DNA from: Magnaporthiopsis rhizophila | Lineage: Eukaryota > Ascomycota > Sordariomycetes > Magnaporthales > Magnaporthaceae | Reading direction: 5' to 3' | NCBI GenBank assembly: GCA_003049465.1 | Contig: PYSS01000102.1 | Span: forward strand, 62,001 to 126,000 | DNA: 64,000 nt | Part shown: one piece after another, positions 34,582-45,186 of the stretch | Numbering within the stretch: position 1 is the first letter of the stretch | Layout of the letters: each line of letters starts with the position of its first letter | Notes under the pieces: model-generated | Database searches by the model: none | What the model saw: only the letters and a program-made list of their open reading frames with translations | Told to the model about the DNA's origin: nothing | Program-made: the position numbers and the translations under genes

Positions 34582-35569
34582 ATGCCAGACAATCAAACCA
34601 CAACCACCACTGTCACAGCCACACCACTCGCCGCCATGGACTCTTCCGAAAATGCCCTCACGTTCTATGACATCATCCTCGACCCCACCGCCTTCCCCTT
34701 TGCCCCAAACCCGTGGAAGACGCGGTATGTGTTCCCTGGAAGAGATGCACGGATGACAATTGGCGCACCAACTGCTAACACTTCCCGAAAGCTACGCCCT
34801 CAATTTCGCCAAGGTCCCTTACCGCACCACCTGGACGCCCCTGAACGCAATCGCCTCGACGCGCGACTCCCTCGGCTTGGTCGTGAGCCGCAAGCACGAG
34901 GACGGGTGCGACTTCCCCACCCTCCCCGTGGTCCGGGACCCGCGTTGTGGCGAGAAGGAAGTCGTCCTGGGCGACTCGTTCGACATCGCGCTGCACCTTC
35001 AAAACACGTACCTGGCCTCCGCCCCCGCCTCGGCGCAGCTGTTCCCGGGCGCCGCCCATGACGCCGCCGCCACGGTGGCGCTGCACCGCGCCTTCAACAA
35101 GCTCGCCGACGAGCTCTTCTCCAACCACGGCGCCCCGCTCGCGGGATCTTACATGCCCTTTGACCCGCGCACCGCTGAGCGCGACAAGGCCGCCATGATG
35201 GCCCACATGCCCGACGAGATTAAGGACTTGGACTGGAAGGACCTCGAGGTGGCCCCCGGGTCCAACGCTAGGAACAAGATGGTGCGCGACTTTGAGGCCG
35301 CCATGGACGCCAAGCTCAGCCCTTGTTATCCCGGCAAGAGCGGCGATGACGACGAGAACGGCCCGTTCATGGGCGGCCGCGCGAGCCCCATGTATGCGGA
35401 TTTCATCGTCGGCGGCTGGCTGCAGTTCATGCGCGGCTGTCTGCCCGAGCCTGAGTGGGACGCCATGCGGAACAAGTGGTCCGGCGGCAAGTGGGGGAGG
35501 CTGTTTGACGCGCTGAACGAGTGGACTGCCGTTGACGGGCGGGAAGGCGTCGCCCCGCGGAGGCGGTGA
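34582..35569 (+). CDS. Glutathione S-transferase-like protein (fungal UstS/LigE-like class), 306 aa
   Basis: Exon 1 is 34582-34724 and exon 2 is 34792-35569. The GTATGT..AAAG intron joins NPWKTR to YALNFAKVPY. The N-terminal thioredoxin-like domain has ALTFYDIILDPTAFPFAPN, KVPYRTTWTPLNAI, FPTLPVVRDP and VLGDSFDIALHLQNTY (the glutathione-binding D/E-S pair). A helical C-terminal domain follows, ending near LFDALNEWTAVDGR. This class of fungal GSTs conjugates or cleaves thioether and ether bonds. ATG 34582 gives a Thr-rich N-terminus; ATG 34636 (MDSSENALTFYD) is an equally good start and matches family length better. Confidence 0.85.
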
Positions 35570-35949
35570 TGGCTGATGTATATATCCCAACGTGTGGTCT
35601 GCTGCACGAGCCAAGACACAAAAATGAGAGACAATTTGGACAACGCCTAACCCTAACCCCTACCAGGCTTGGTCGATGGTGCTGAAGTGAGATGCGATGG
35701 AGAAGAGCGAGGCCGCTTTGTATGGGTACGGCAGAGGGTAGAGCCCACCTTTTCCCCAGGTGAGTCACGCGGCCTCTGGATGCAGGTAAGATGAACCCAT
35801 CTAGGGAGGTAGGTGCGTACATCGGGGCTCACCTGTAAAATCGCCCGTTAAAAGGAGAACGCAGTCCACGCTCGTTAAAACGACGAAACACGGCTCCATC
35901 CCAGCCCAGGCCATTGTCTTGACATATTCACCCAGAACAGGCCATCGCA
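35570..35949. other. Intergenic between the GST-like and aminopeptidase genes
   Basis: 380 bp, plus-strand promoter of the aminopeptidase. Contains a short telomere-like CCTAACCCTAACCCC at 35646-35660. No gene is seen. Confidence 0.5.
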
Positions 35950-37249
35950 ATGGCCACCAACCCTTCACCTTCTACACCTCCCCGCCAGCGGGTCCGAGAC
36001 GCCCTGCCCGGCATCCACTTGGGGCGGTACACGCCGGGCCCCAAGAACAGCTTGACCGACGTGCCCGGCGTGCTGGTCTCCACCACCTCCATCCGCGAGC
36101 ACCCGGGCGCGGCCGCCGGCACCATCAACACTGGCGTCACCACCATCCTGCCGCGCCGGGACTGGTTCAAAAGGGCCTGCTTCGCCGGCATCTTCCGGTT
36201 CAACGGGTCCGGCGAGATGACGGGGTCCCACTGGATCGAGGAGTCGGGCCTGCTGCACTCGCCCATCGTCATCACCGGCAGCCTCGGCGTGGGCAACGCG
36301 TACAACGGCGTCTACGAGCACGCCGTGCGTGAATACGCAGATGGCAGCGGCATCGTCGACTGGTTCCTGACCCCTGTGGTTGCCGAGACGTACGACGGCT
36401 TCATGCATGATGTCACAAAGTTTGCCGTGTTGCCCAGCCACGTGGTTCAAGGGATAGGTAAGTGCCAGCTTCCTTTTTTTTTCTTTCTTCCAGTACAATC
36501 AACCACGTTCCCTAACACGGGAACCAAACACAGACGGCGCAAGCGACGCTCCCGTCCCAGAGGGCAACACGGGCGGCGGGACGGGCATGCTGTGCCACTG
36601 GTTCAAGGGCGGCACCGGCTCCAGCAGCCGCGTGATCGCCGGCGAGACGGGCAAGCAATACACCATCGCGGCCCTCGTCCAGTCCAACTACGGCAGGATG
36701 GCCGACTTCCGCATCGCCGGCGTGCCCATCGGCCGCTTCATCTACGAGGAGCAGGAGCGGCTCGCCAAAACAGACCCGACCAACCCGGGGCTCCTGGCGC
36801 AGTCCGGTCTGCTCTTCAAGACTGCCGCGGCCGCCCCGTCGTCGTCGTCCCGGAGCAAAGGCGGCGACGGCAGCATCATCGTGATCCTGGCCACGGACGC
36901 GCCGCTGCACCCGACCCAACTGCAGCGCATCGCCAAGCGCGCCACCTCGGGCCTGGCCCGCGTCGGCGGCTGGGGCGCCAACCAGTCCGGCGACATCTTC
37001 CTGGCCTTCTCGACCGCCGCCGACATCCCCGTGCAGCGGGAGAACGTCGACCGCGACGTGCCGCTCGCGCTGCCGGCGACGTTCGTCGAGGACGTCACCA
37101 TCAACCCGCTGCTTGAGGCCGCCGCCGACTGCACCGAGGAGGCCATCCTCAACGCCGTCTGCATGGCCGAGACGATGCGGGGCTTCAAGGCCACCGTCGA
37201 GGCTTTGGATCTGGTCAAGGTGAAGGGTCTCATGGCTAAATACCTCTGA
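35950..37249 (+). CDS. DmpA-family (peptidase S58) aminopeptidase, 407 aa
   Basis: Exon 1 is 35950-36457 and exon 2 is 36534-37249. The GTAAGT..ACAG intron joins VVQGI to DGASDAPVPEGN. Motifs are GRYTPGPKNSLTDVPGVLV, TTILPRRD, RFNGSGEMTGSHWIEESG, ITGSLGVGNAYNGVYE, NTGGGTGMLCHWFKGGTGS and WGANQSGDIFLAFSTA. In the last, Ser of QSGD (about residue 321) is the expected nucleophile freed by self-cleavage into alpha and beta chains. Characterised relatives (DmpA, BapA) remove N-terminal D-, L- or beta-amino acids, including beta-alanine from carnosine. No signal peptide is seen, so it is likely cytosolic. It is tail-to-tail with the GH43-like gene. Confidence 0.92.
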
Positions 37250-37394
37250 GATTCTGTGTGCATGTTATTATACAGTTGAATTTTGTCAATGAACAAGACC
37301 AAGGTTGCCGTAACTGGGTCTGCGATCCTGCATGTTCCTTATACACACATATGAAATTATAGATACATACGCCCACACCTACCCCTGGAACCCC

Positions 37395-39308
37395 TCAGAA
37401 GCTGTGGAAATACACCTGAGCCTTTGGAGTATCCTTCCGGTTCCCGTACACGTCCACGCTGGACAGAGACCCCCCCGCGTCGGTTTTTGGCTGGACGATG
37501 TAGCCAAAACACCCCGTCGTCGCGTTGGTAGACAAGAGCATCTTGGCTACTTTGCCCTTCGCAGGAGCGATGCTGACCTTGGTTGGAGCCCAACTGACAT
37601 CGAGGGGCCGAAGGATCCGAGACGAGTTCGAGCCGTCACTGTACTGCAACGTGATTTTCAGGTCGCCGTCGGTGATGGCGGGTGTGAAGGCTCCCGACAC
37701 GTCGTCGTTGCGCTGATATACAGGGAACGAAATGTTCTCGGCGTCGCGGGGCGGGTCAAACGTCACCTCGATAGACTGCCAGTTGCGGACGCGGCAGTCG
37801 AGCTGATATCGGCCCGGGTCCCGCGGCGGCGCGATGACGTTGGCGGCAAGGGGGATCCGCACGCTAGCCGGGCAGGTCCAGGGCTTGATGGTGTGGTTGG
37901 CGTTGAACTCGAGCGGGTAGTAGAGCGTCTGCGACAAGGCCTGGTTGTTGTTGACGTGGGCGACGATGCCGTTCAGAGTTTGGCTTGTCGGGCTCGTGCG
38001 GTACGCCAGGGCTCCAGCCAAAACGACGTCGCCTTGGGCTGTCGGCAGCACGCTGGCCCCCTTATTCTGGGCCCCGCATCCATGCATGCTCAGGAAGCCA
38101 CCGTCGGTGTAGGGCCCGAGAGGGTCGCCTTTGGAGTAGAGGTAACAGACGTAGCCGGCGCAATTCTGACAGGTCTGCCCAAACATCATGTAGTAGTAGC
38201 CGTCATGAGCGAAAAAGGAGCAGGCCTCGAGGGAGAGGCCCAGAGCCGCCAGCTCCGCGCCGGTGCGAATCATGCGAAACGTGTCGTTGCTCTGTGCCGG
38301 GACGGATGTGAGGTCCGGGTTGAGCTTTTGCACCACCAAGTCCCAGGCGATCGCCACCGTCTTGGGGTACTTGGCACTCCCATCCGTCGGAAGCGTGGCA
38401 TTGCTGCGCGTGTCGGTCAACAACCAGTTGGTCCCATCCGGCCCGACGGCAACATCAAAGTCGTGCCCGATATTGGGGCCGGACAGAACACCAGGCGCGG
38501 CCGACGTGGGCCCCGTGAATGGGCCTGCTGGCGATTTTGACACGAGGTATGCCAGATCGGTGAGCTGCTGATTGCCAAGCAGCATGACATATTGTCCAGT
38601 GGCGTTGGAGTAACGCACGACCGGCTTCGTCAGGGTGATGGCGGGATCTGGCGGCACGTAAAAGTCTTGGAGTTTCCAGCTGGTCAAGTCGGGCGACGAA
38701 TAGGTTCTACAACACTCAGTCGGCGCTCCCATATCCTAGCGCTTGGATAGGGAAGAGTACTCACTTGATCCCACATGCCACCGGCGCCGATCTGAACATG
38801 GAAACATTAATTAGCACAACTGGGGCCAAAGAGTGCGAACGGCCGACGCTGACTTTACCCTCGAGGCTTGATGGGGGTTGGAGGAGAGCCCTGAGCGGTC
38901 GCATTGATGTTTCCAAACCCGGCGATCCTAGAGTAGACAAACTTGCCGCAAGCCCATGTCGCCCTAGATCAATGTTAGTTGTCGCTAGGACAAAAACCTA
39001 GATAGAAAAAAGTTCACTCACGAGTAGAGATAGTAACGACCTTCGAAATACGACAGGTGAGCCTCGGCTTGTTCTAAACCACTCCCTTCCTGGTCCACCG
39101 CCGTAGCCAGTTTCCCACTAGCTTGGAAATCGACAGGATGTATTGGAATCCCGTCTTGCCCCTGCAAGAAATCGTCTAGATTGTTGTGGTACGTCGCATA
39201 GGCGCCATCGCTGCTGCTTGGGGTGTTTGTTGCGCTGCCTGAGGTGCCTGTTGCTGCGCGACAAAGTATTGTCGCGAAGGCGAGGCAGAGCAGCGTTTGG
39301 GAGTGCAT
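37395..39308 (-). CDS. Secreted GH43-like beta-propeller hydrolase, 576 aa, four exons
   Basis: Exons are 39308-39022, 38963-38859, 38791-38765 and 38706-37395. All introns are GT-AG and in frame, giving LSYFEGRYYLYSATWACGK and SAPVACGIKTYSSPDLTSW. A signal peptide (MHSQTLLCLAFATILCRAAT) is followed by a propeller-type region with EAHLSYFEGRYYLY, KPVVRYSNATGQYVMLLG, HDFDVAVGPDGTNWLL, LEACSFFAHDGYYYMMFG and LGPYTDGGFLSMHGCG. These strand patterns and the Asp/Glu spacing resemble GH43 (exo-beta-galactanase-like) enzymes. A beta-rich C-terminal part (about 150 aa) may be an accessory domain. Family membership is likely; catalytic residues and substrate are not certain. Confidence 0.78.
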
Positions 39309-42300
39309 CTCGTCTTGGTCTGGCCTCGGGCTGGCCCAATAAAAGAGCGGGATAAACACCTCGCAGGCGGGAAGCTTTCAAAGTAGGAGTGCAGCATGTA
39401 CTTGCGCGTGGGTTAAAAGCACCCGCGAATATCGGCCCTCCGGGGATATTCCGCGGTACAGCAACCTTTCGTTTTCTCCGCAACCTGTCGTTTTTTTTTT
39501 TTTTTTTTTTTCCGGAAACATCGAGCCGGACGCATTTTACATTGCGGCTGCCCTCGCCTTGATCCTGCGGGGCCGCTCGGCCGGCAGGGGTCGGCGGCGG
39601 GGAGCGTGCTCGTGGGAGGCTGAGGGCGCAAAGGCTGTGCGTATCCGGCGGGACCTCGGTCGACGCGTCGTGCTGGGGCGCCTAGCTGTTGGCACCCCGG
39701 ACGCGGGGGCGGGGACGGTGGGTCGGCGTCCATGGGTTCGCTCGTGGACGCGGTGGCGTGGGGTATTCTGTTGACGTCCAGAAGTCTGCCTGGGCGGCGC
39801 CGGTGCCGCTCGCCGCCGGAGTGGGTGCGTTGAGCGGGTGCGGCCAGGCCAGGCGCAGCATGTTATAAAGCTGTTTCATTGCATTTCCCTGCCGTTTTAA
39901 ACGGCCGCTCTAGGTGGAGGTTCATAGCCATTGTGAGCTGGAAAATGCGTGGCCATGGAGATGGATTGTTCGTTCAAGATCGCCGAGCCGCATGTAGGTG
40001 GGTGGGATGGGACGAACTGAGTGAAGCCAGGAACGAACAAGCTGCCCCAGATGGCATGCAAGCGTGCTCCATAGAAATTGCTGCTTCCAGCTGGTTCCTG
40101 GAATCGTGCCACTTTGCCGGGAGCTTGCAGGCGCCTGCATTTTTTGGCGTGCTGGCTTAGTTCTTAGCCATCAGTTGTCACTTTTCCTGCTTCCATTTCG
40201 AGCCACCCGTGCAAGCACCAGCGCCATGCAGTAGGTGGGAGTGGCGGGTCCCAGCAGGCAAGAGGCCCACTTTTTGCAACCTGCATGGCGGTTGAGAAGG
40301 AAAAAGCGGGTACCTCACTCTCCCTCCTGATGAAGAAGAGCAAAGGCGGCAGGCTGCCAAACGGGGATTTTGTTCTTACAGGATGGTCAGTACTCTCGCA
40401 AGTAGGGCAAAAAAGAAACTTGTTGGAACAAGTCGGTTGGTTGGAGTAAAGAAGCCTGTCGTTTAGACAGAACGAGCCAAGGAAGTTGCGGCTCGGACAG
40501 AGCGAGCAAAGAAGAAGCGTCGGTAACAACAGAAAGGGTCCCCTCTGATGCATCCACTGCTCACCTATACGTCTACCTACGTCCCTCAAGCCCGGCTTCC
40601 TGCTTCCATTCTCGCTCACCAACCAACCAACCAACCAACAAACCTCAACCATGCCCCGCACAACTCAGCCCCGAGGCCGGCAGTAAGGTAGTGCAGCATC
40701 AGAGGCGCCGCGGCAAGGCCCAGCTGCGCACCTTCGTTCAGGGGGTTTCGCTGTTGTGCCTGGTGCTGTTTGTCTTGGTGTGCCTCGTGGATTACTGGCC
40801 CGATATTGAGCCGGTGCCCTGCTACGTCATATTGCGTGCGCCGGACTACTTTTGCTACTTTTGCTAGAGGCTGGTATGGGTGGGATAGGTCTGTCTAGGC
40901 CGAGCGCAGGATGCTAATCTTTCTAGACCCCGAGCCTCCGAGCCCGACAGCCACCAAGTTCTATCCCTCCCATATTGGTAACTGATAAGAAATCAAGAGT
41001 ACAACTCCTATGCCTCTCAGGGGCCGGAAAATAAAGTAGAAGGAAGATGAGTTATGGGAAGGACAAAAAAGATTGAAAGTATTGAGAAAGGTAGGAATGT
41101 ATATATATACAAGCAATTTACAAAGCCCGTGCGTTAATACAATTTCCTTGTGGTCCATAAACTAAGAGTTTTTTTGTTGCCTCGATATGACTGAGAGCCG
41201 TTTTGGTTTTGTTTTGCCGGCACTAAAGTAAGCAGCTCCGGGAGCAGCAGGAACAAGGCCCCAATGGCGCCGGAGCCTTGAGATGTCAAAGCGGCGATGA
41301 AAAGAGCCCGGAATCAGGTGCGATAACTAGAAAGAAAGAACCCCATCGTATGATAAGGTCATCGCGAGAGTAGCCGCATCGAAAAAAAAAACGTTTCCGT
41401 GTTAAAAATGTGAAAAACACCTTACCACCAAACACGCCGATCATCATGAAGTCCCCTGAGACGATGGGGGTGTTGGCTGTGCGGAAAGACTGTTGAGCCG
41501 CACTCCCATAAAAATACACATGATTTCTTCCTCCGATAATGATGAAGAAGAGTGTGGCCCTCTGTTCAAAAGCCGAGACCTCGTCCGGGCTGTAATCATA
41601 TCAACTTCCGAATGCTCCTCCTGGCACGCCCGTTCGTCGTCCTTCCCAGGAATGTGCCGAAGCGGGTGACGAAAAGTCCTGGCAACTCGATATTGTCGCC
41701 GAGAACGCCAGTCGGACCGAAGAAAATCATCAAAGACGGTTCCTCCACACGATTCTCGTTGGCATATAAAGGTCCCATTTTAAGATTTGTCAGAATACAG
41801 CTGACAGGTCGCGACGCTGCCAAGTTTGCGCTGCCCAGAGGCCCAGGACCACTATCAGAAAGTGACGACAGTCACATGGGCTTCCTGGTCCGCCCAGCGT
41901 GGCGGGATTGCCACAGCAATAAAAAAAAACTCGCCGGCAGATCCGGTCTTTTTATGCGTGGTCGGGTGACAGCAGCCGAGACACGGCCGTGGGTGGCAGG
42001 ATGCCAAGACCCAAGGTGATGGGACGAGCAATAATCGGCAGTATGGCTGTTGGTGGGCGTCTGCGTAGAGGCCCACGACCCCTTTTATGGCTTGGCAAAT
42101 CCGAGCCCAACAAAGTTCATTGGGCCAGCCATGAATCGGCACTGGTTGCGGCAAGCCGTAAAAGTGGATAGGATGGGATTAGGCGGAATCGGGGGAAGAC
42201 GCCGGCGGTAATGAGCAGAGAGGCAGACGACAGGGGCGGGCGAGGACGGGGATTGGTCGGTCAACCCGGGGCGTATCCGCTACAGCAATATACGGCGCAC

Positions 42301-42594
42301 CCGCGCAATTAATACGGCACCAAGCTTTCCGGACAGGCAGCCCTCGGCAGAGCCTGCGGTGCTTTGACGGCTGGTTCCCCTTTCCAGTCCATGCTGTGGC
42401 ACCCCGGGAGAGCGGGGGAGGGTTAAGCTCTTATAACCATGAGCTTTTGCCTACCCATCCGCTCCCTTGTTGTTCTATGTATGCCGCCTTGTTGTGCTGT
42501 CGAGCAGATTGTTGAATAGGTGTCCTGCATTTTTTTCTTCAAGGCGATAAAGATCCACCCGAGAAGCCATCAGAACACGCGAGACAGTGGCATC
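39309..42594. other. 3.3-kb mostly non-coding region
   Basis: Holds the GH43-like promoter, a T21 run at 39491-39511 and the short membrane-type ORF at 40712-40867. A minus-strand open stretch at about 41421-41600 reads AFEQRATLFFIIIGGRNH then VYFYGSAAQQSFRTANTPIV up to a GTAAGG donor-like site. It could be one exon of an unknown small gene, but no partner exon was found. The last few hundred bases form the DUF1996 gene promoter. Confidence 0.35.
40712..40867 (+). other. Short ORF with one predicted membrane segment, start unclear
   Basis: A C/G-ending open frame reads RRRGKAQLRTFV, then GVSLLCLVLFVLVCLVDYW (a strong transmembrane segment), then a Cys-rich tail ending DYFCYFC and TAG at 40865-40867. 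There is no ATG in this frame nearby. ATG 40650 lies in another frame, and the 20 nt between its stop and this stretch begin GTAAG and end CAG, but they are too short for an intron and do not restore the frame. It is either a small gene with an unseen first exon, or chance. Confidence 0.3.
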
Positions 42595-43875
42595 ATGAAG
42601 AACTGGCTCGCAGCCGCCCTGGCGCTCGTCGCCACGCCGTCCGAGGCCGCGCTCCGGTTCGGCTGCTCGACGGTGAGCATCCAGCGCCTGGATCCCCTCG
42701 TCGAGCCCGGCCGGATCCCGTCGTCGCACCTGCACCAGATCGTGGGCGGCAACGCCTTCAACGCGACCATGACGGGCGACATTGGCGAGCAGGGCACCTG
42801 CACCACGTGCACCTTCTCCGAGGACTTCTCCAACTACTGGACCGCCGTCATGTTCTTCAAGCACCCGACAAACGGCACCTACAAGCGCGTGCCCATCATG
42901 CAGAACACGGCCCTGCCCGACGGCATCAACGGCGGTATGGACCTGCTGCGGTCGCGTGGGAGTCGGGGCGTTGACTACGAGATCTGACATGGAGCAGGCA
43001 TGACCATCTATTACACCCAGCAGGACTTTTACAACAACGGCAAGACCAAGATGACGGCCTTTAAGCCGGTGAGTGGCGACCACGTTTTTGGCTGCGGCTG
43101 CCGACGCTGACGCTAGAGAAACAGGGCTTCAGGATGGTCGTCGGAAACCCAGGCGAGAAGGTCAACAAGCAAAAGGGGCTTAAGTTTGTCTGCCTACAGA
43201 ACAAGGGCACCCGCTTCCCTGAGCTCAACGACTTCCCCAAGCAGCCCTGCAGAGGCGGCATCATGACCGTCCACCACTTCCCTGCGTAAGTCCTTTTACC
43301 CATCCTACCTCTGGCTCCCAATGAAAACCCAACTAGAGCCCACGTCTGACAACATACGATACAACAGCTGCTGGGACGGCAAGAACCTCGACAGCCCCGA
43401 CCACCAGTCGCACATGTACAGCACGACCAACGACGCCTTCATCAACGCCGGCCCCTGCCCGGCCTCGCACCCGGTCCGGGTGCCGCAGGTGGCGTACGAG
43501 ACGCTCTGGGACACGACGCAGTTCAACAGCATGTGGCCCAGCAACGGGCAGAACCCGTTCGTGCTGTCCTTCGGCGACGACAAGGGCTACGGCACCCACG
43601 CCGACTACGTCTTCGGCTGGAAGGGCGACTCGCTGCAGCGCGCCATGGACTCGTCGTGCATGTTCCAGGCCTGCGAGAACGGCCGCCCGCTCAAGTCGCA
43701 GTCCGTCGGCCCCATGAACAACTGCAAGGTCAAGGACCAGGTGCGCGAGGACATTGACGGATGTAAGTTTCCTTCCTGCCTGGCTGGCTTTTTGATCGAC
43801 CGACTTTAGGATGTTGCTAATGAACCTCTTCCTATTCCAACAGGGCTCCCTCACCTCCCTGGCATGAACATGTAA
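42595..43875 (+). CDS. Secreted DUF1996 protein, 332 aa, five exons
   Basis: Exons are 42595-42934, 42998-43068, 43125-43285, 43368-43762 and 43844-43875. All borders are GT-AG and phases match (ALPDGINGG-MTIYYTQQDF, TAFKP-GFRMVVGNP, HHFPA-CWDGKNLDS, REDIDG-WLPHLPGMN). A signal peptide (MKNWLAAALALVATPSEA) precedes RFGCSTVSIQRLDPLVEPG, SSHLHQIVGGNAFN, CWDGKNLDSPDHQSHM, SFGDDKGYGTHADYVFGW and CMFQACENGRPL, all typical of DUF1996. The domain's function is unknown; some members are fungal cell-surface or secreted proteins. No WSC domain or Ser/Thr tail follows. The protein ends soon after the domain. Confidence 0.92.
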
Positions 43876-44115
43876 TCGTTTCCCTGCTTGTGTTGGGTCA
43901 CGGTTAGACTCCTTATTGCGTGTGCTTTGCTTCGCGGAAATTGTTGGTCTACAGGCCAGGGACTTTGTGTGCATTTTTACCAGGCCTTCGCTTTCTGTGT
44001 GAACTGGCGGCAGGAAGGTATCAGATCATTAATAGGGGCCGCCCGGGCTGAAAAATCTGGCTCGTCGTCTATGTAATCACCTTCTCATTGCTACCACTCG
44101 CTCGACCATAAAGCT

Positions 44116-45000
44116 TTACCGCTTGATTACCCATGCATCGCGTTCGTGTCTGGTCCAACTCGTCTCCCTCTCACCCCAGCCATCTTCCTTGGCCCCGGAA
44201 CCTACCTCATCCTCGTAACCTTCCCCATCCTCTTCACACCCAGAATCTCTGGAAGCGGCACCGTCGCCGTTGGCACCCACCATATCCATAAACTCATCGT
44301 AGGCAGCCTGGTCCGGACTCTCGTTGCGATGCGTGACATTTACCCAGTGTCCAGAGTCGCCGGCAATGAACGCGTACGGCCACCGACGGTGGTGAGACTG
44401 GGCCTCGAGGGGGGCTTTCCTCCGTCGTCGCGCGCGCGGCCGGGGGCGCATCGTCGCCGTCGCTGTTGTCGTTGTCGTTGTAGTCCGGCTCCTCCGTCTC
44501 CTCGAGGCATTCGGCGCGACGCTGCCGCCTGATGCGGAAGCTCGAGATCTGGATCCGGAAGTTGATGAGCCACCCGAAAAACTCGCCCCACGTGGCACCA
44601 CAATGGTCCGCCATGGCGTAGACCAGATCAAGAGACGGCAAGCTGCCGCAGACCGCCTGACGCGTGTCGAGGAACTGCACGAGCGCCGTGCCGGCACAGA
44701 TATTACCCAGCGTCAGGTTTTGGAGGCGGGGCAGGGCCGCGGCTACCAGTGGCAGCCGCGCCCCCGGTAGCCCAGCGGCGCGTGCGCCGAGCCGTAGAAC
44801 TTGAGCGTCCGGTCCGAGGTCAGGTGCTGAAGACGTCGTCGGAAAGGGAGTCGACAAAGTCGCCGTAGGACCGGTCGCCGTTGCTAGTGAGATAAAAGTC
44901 GTGCTGCTCGCCGAACACGGAGAGCTCGAGGCTGTGCAGCCGGCCCAGGAACTGGCGCCAGTTTTACCAATGACTTTGTCCGGCCCGGACGAGTAGTAGT
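44116..45000 (-). pseudogene. F-box/LRR-like protein remnant with three frameshifts
   Basis: On the minus strand one frame reads NWRQFLGRLHSLELSVFGEQ and SYGDFVDSLSDDVF, then stops. Losing one base near 44832 continues it as QHLTSDRTLKFYGSAHAPLG. A second shift near 44765 leads to ARLPLVAAALPRLQNLTLGN and DLVYAMADHCGATWGEFFGW. A third shift near 44425 leads to KAPLEAQSHHRRWPYAFIAG and TRHERDAWVIKR with a stop at 44116. Each segment is C/G-ending and protein-like, which argues for real but broken coding sequence. The style (leucine-rich strings, WGEF) resembles the C-terminal half of fungal F-box proteins. A TAA closes the frame upstream, and no F-box was found. Confidence 0.65.
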
Positions 45001-45186
45001 ACAACCTGCTTCTAAATCGCCATGTGGCAGGAGGGTTTTTTGAGAATTTACAGCGCACGAGCCAGCAAGATCTATAGATAAAGTCGATCCTATCGATTGA
45101 CAATTGATCACCTGACTATCGGCTGGCTCCATTGCACAGAAGAAACAAAAGCCAGGAAACAGCAGGGCAACCTCGAGCCCACCCTA

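Noticed and set aside
28284..39308. Secondary-metabolite gene cluster.
   Set aside because: No polyketide synthase, NRPS, terpene cyclase or cluster transcription factor is present; the genes look catabolic.
40684..40703. 20-nt GTAAG..CAG segment as an intron in the short membrane ORF.
   Set aside because: Too short for a spliceosomal intron in these fungi, and its removal leaves the wrong frame.
41421..41600. Minus-strand exon candidate ending at a GTAAGG site.
   Set aside because: No start codon or second exon could be joined and no family is recognised; described only within the gap entry.
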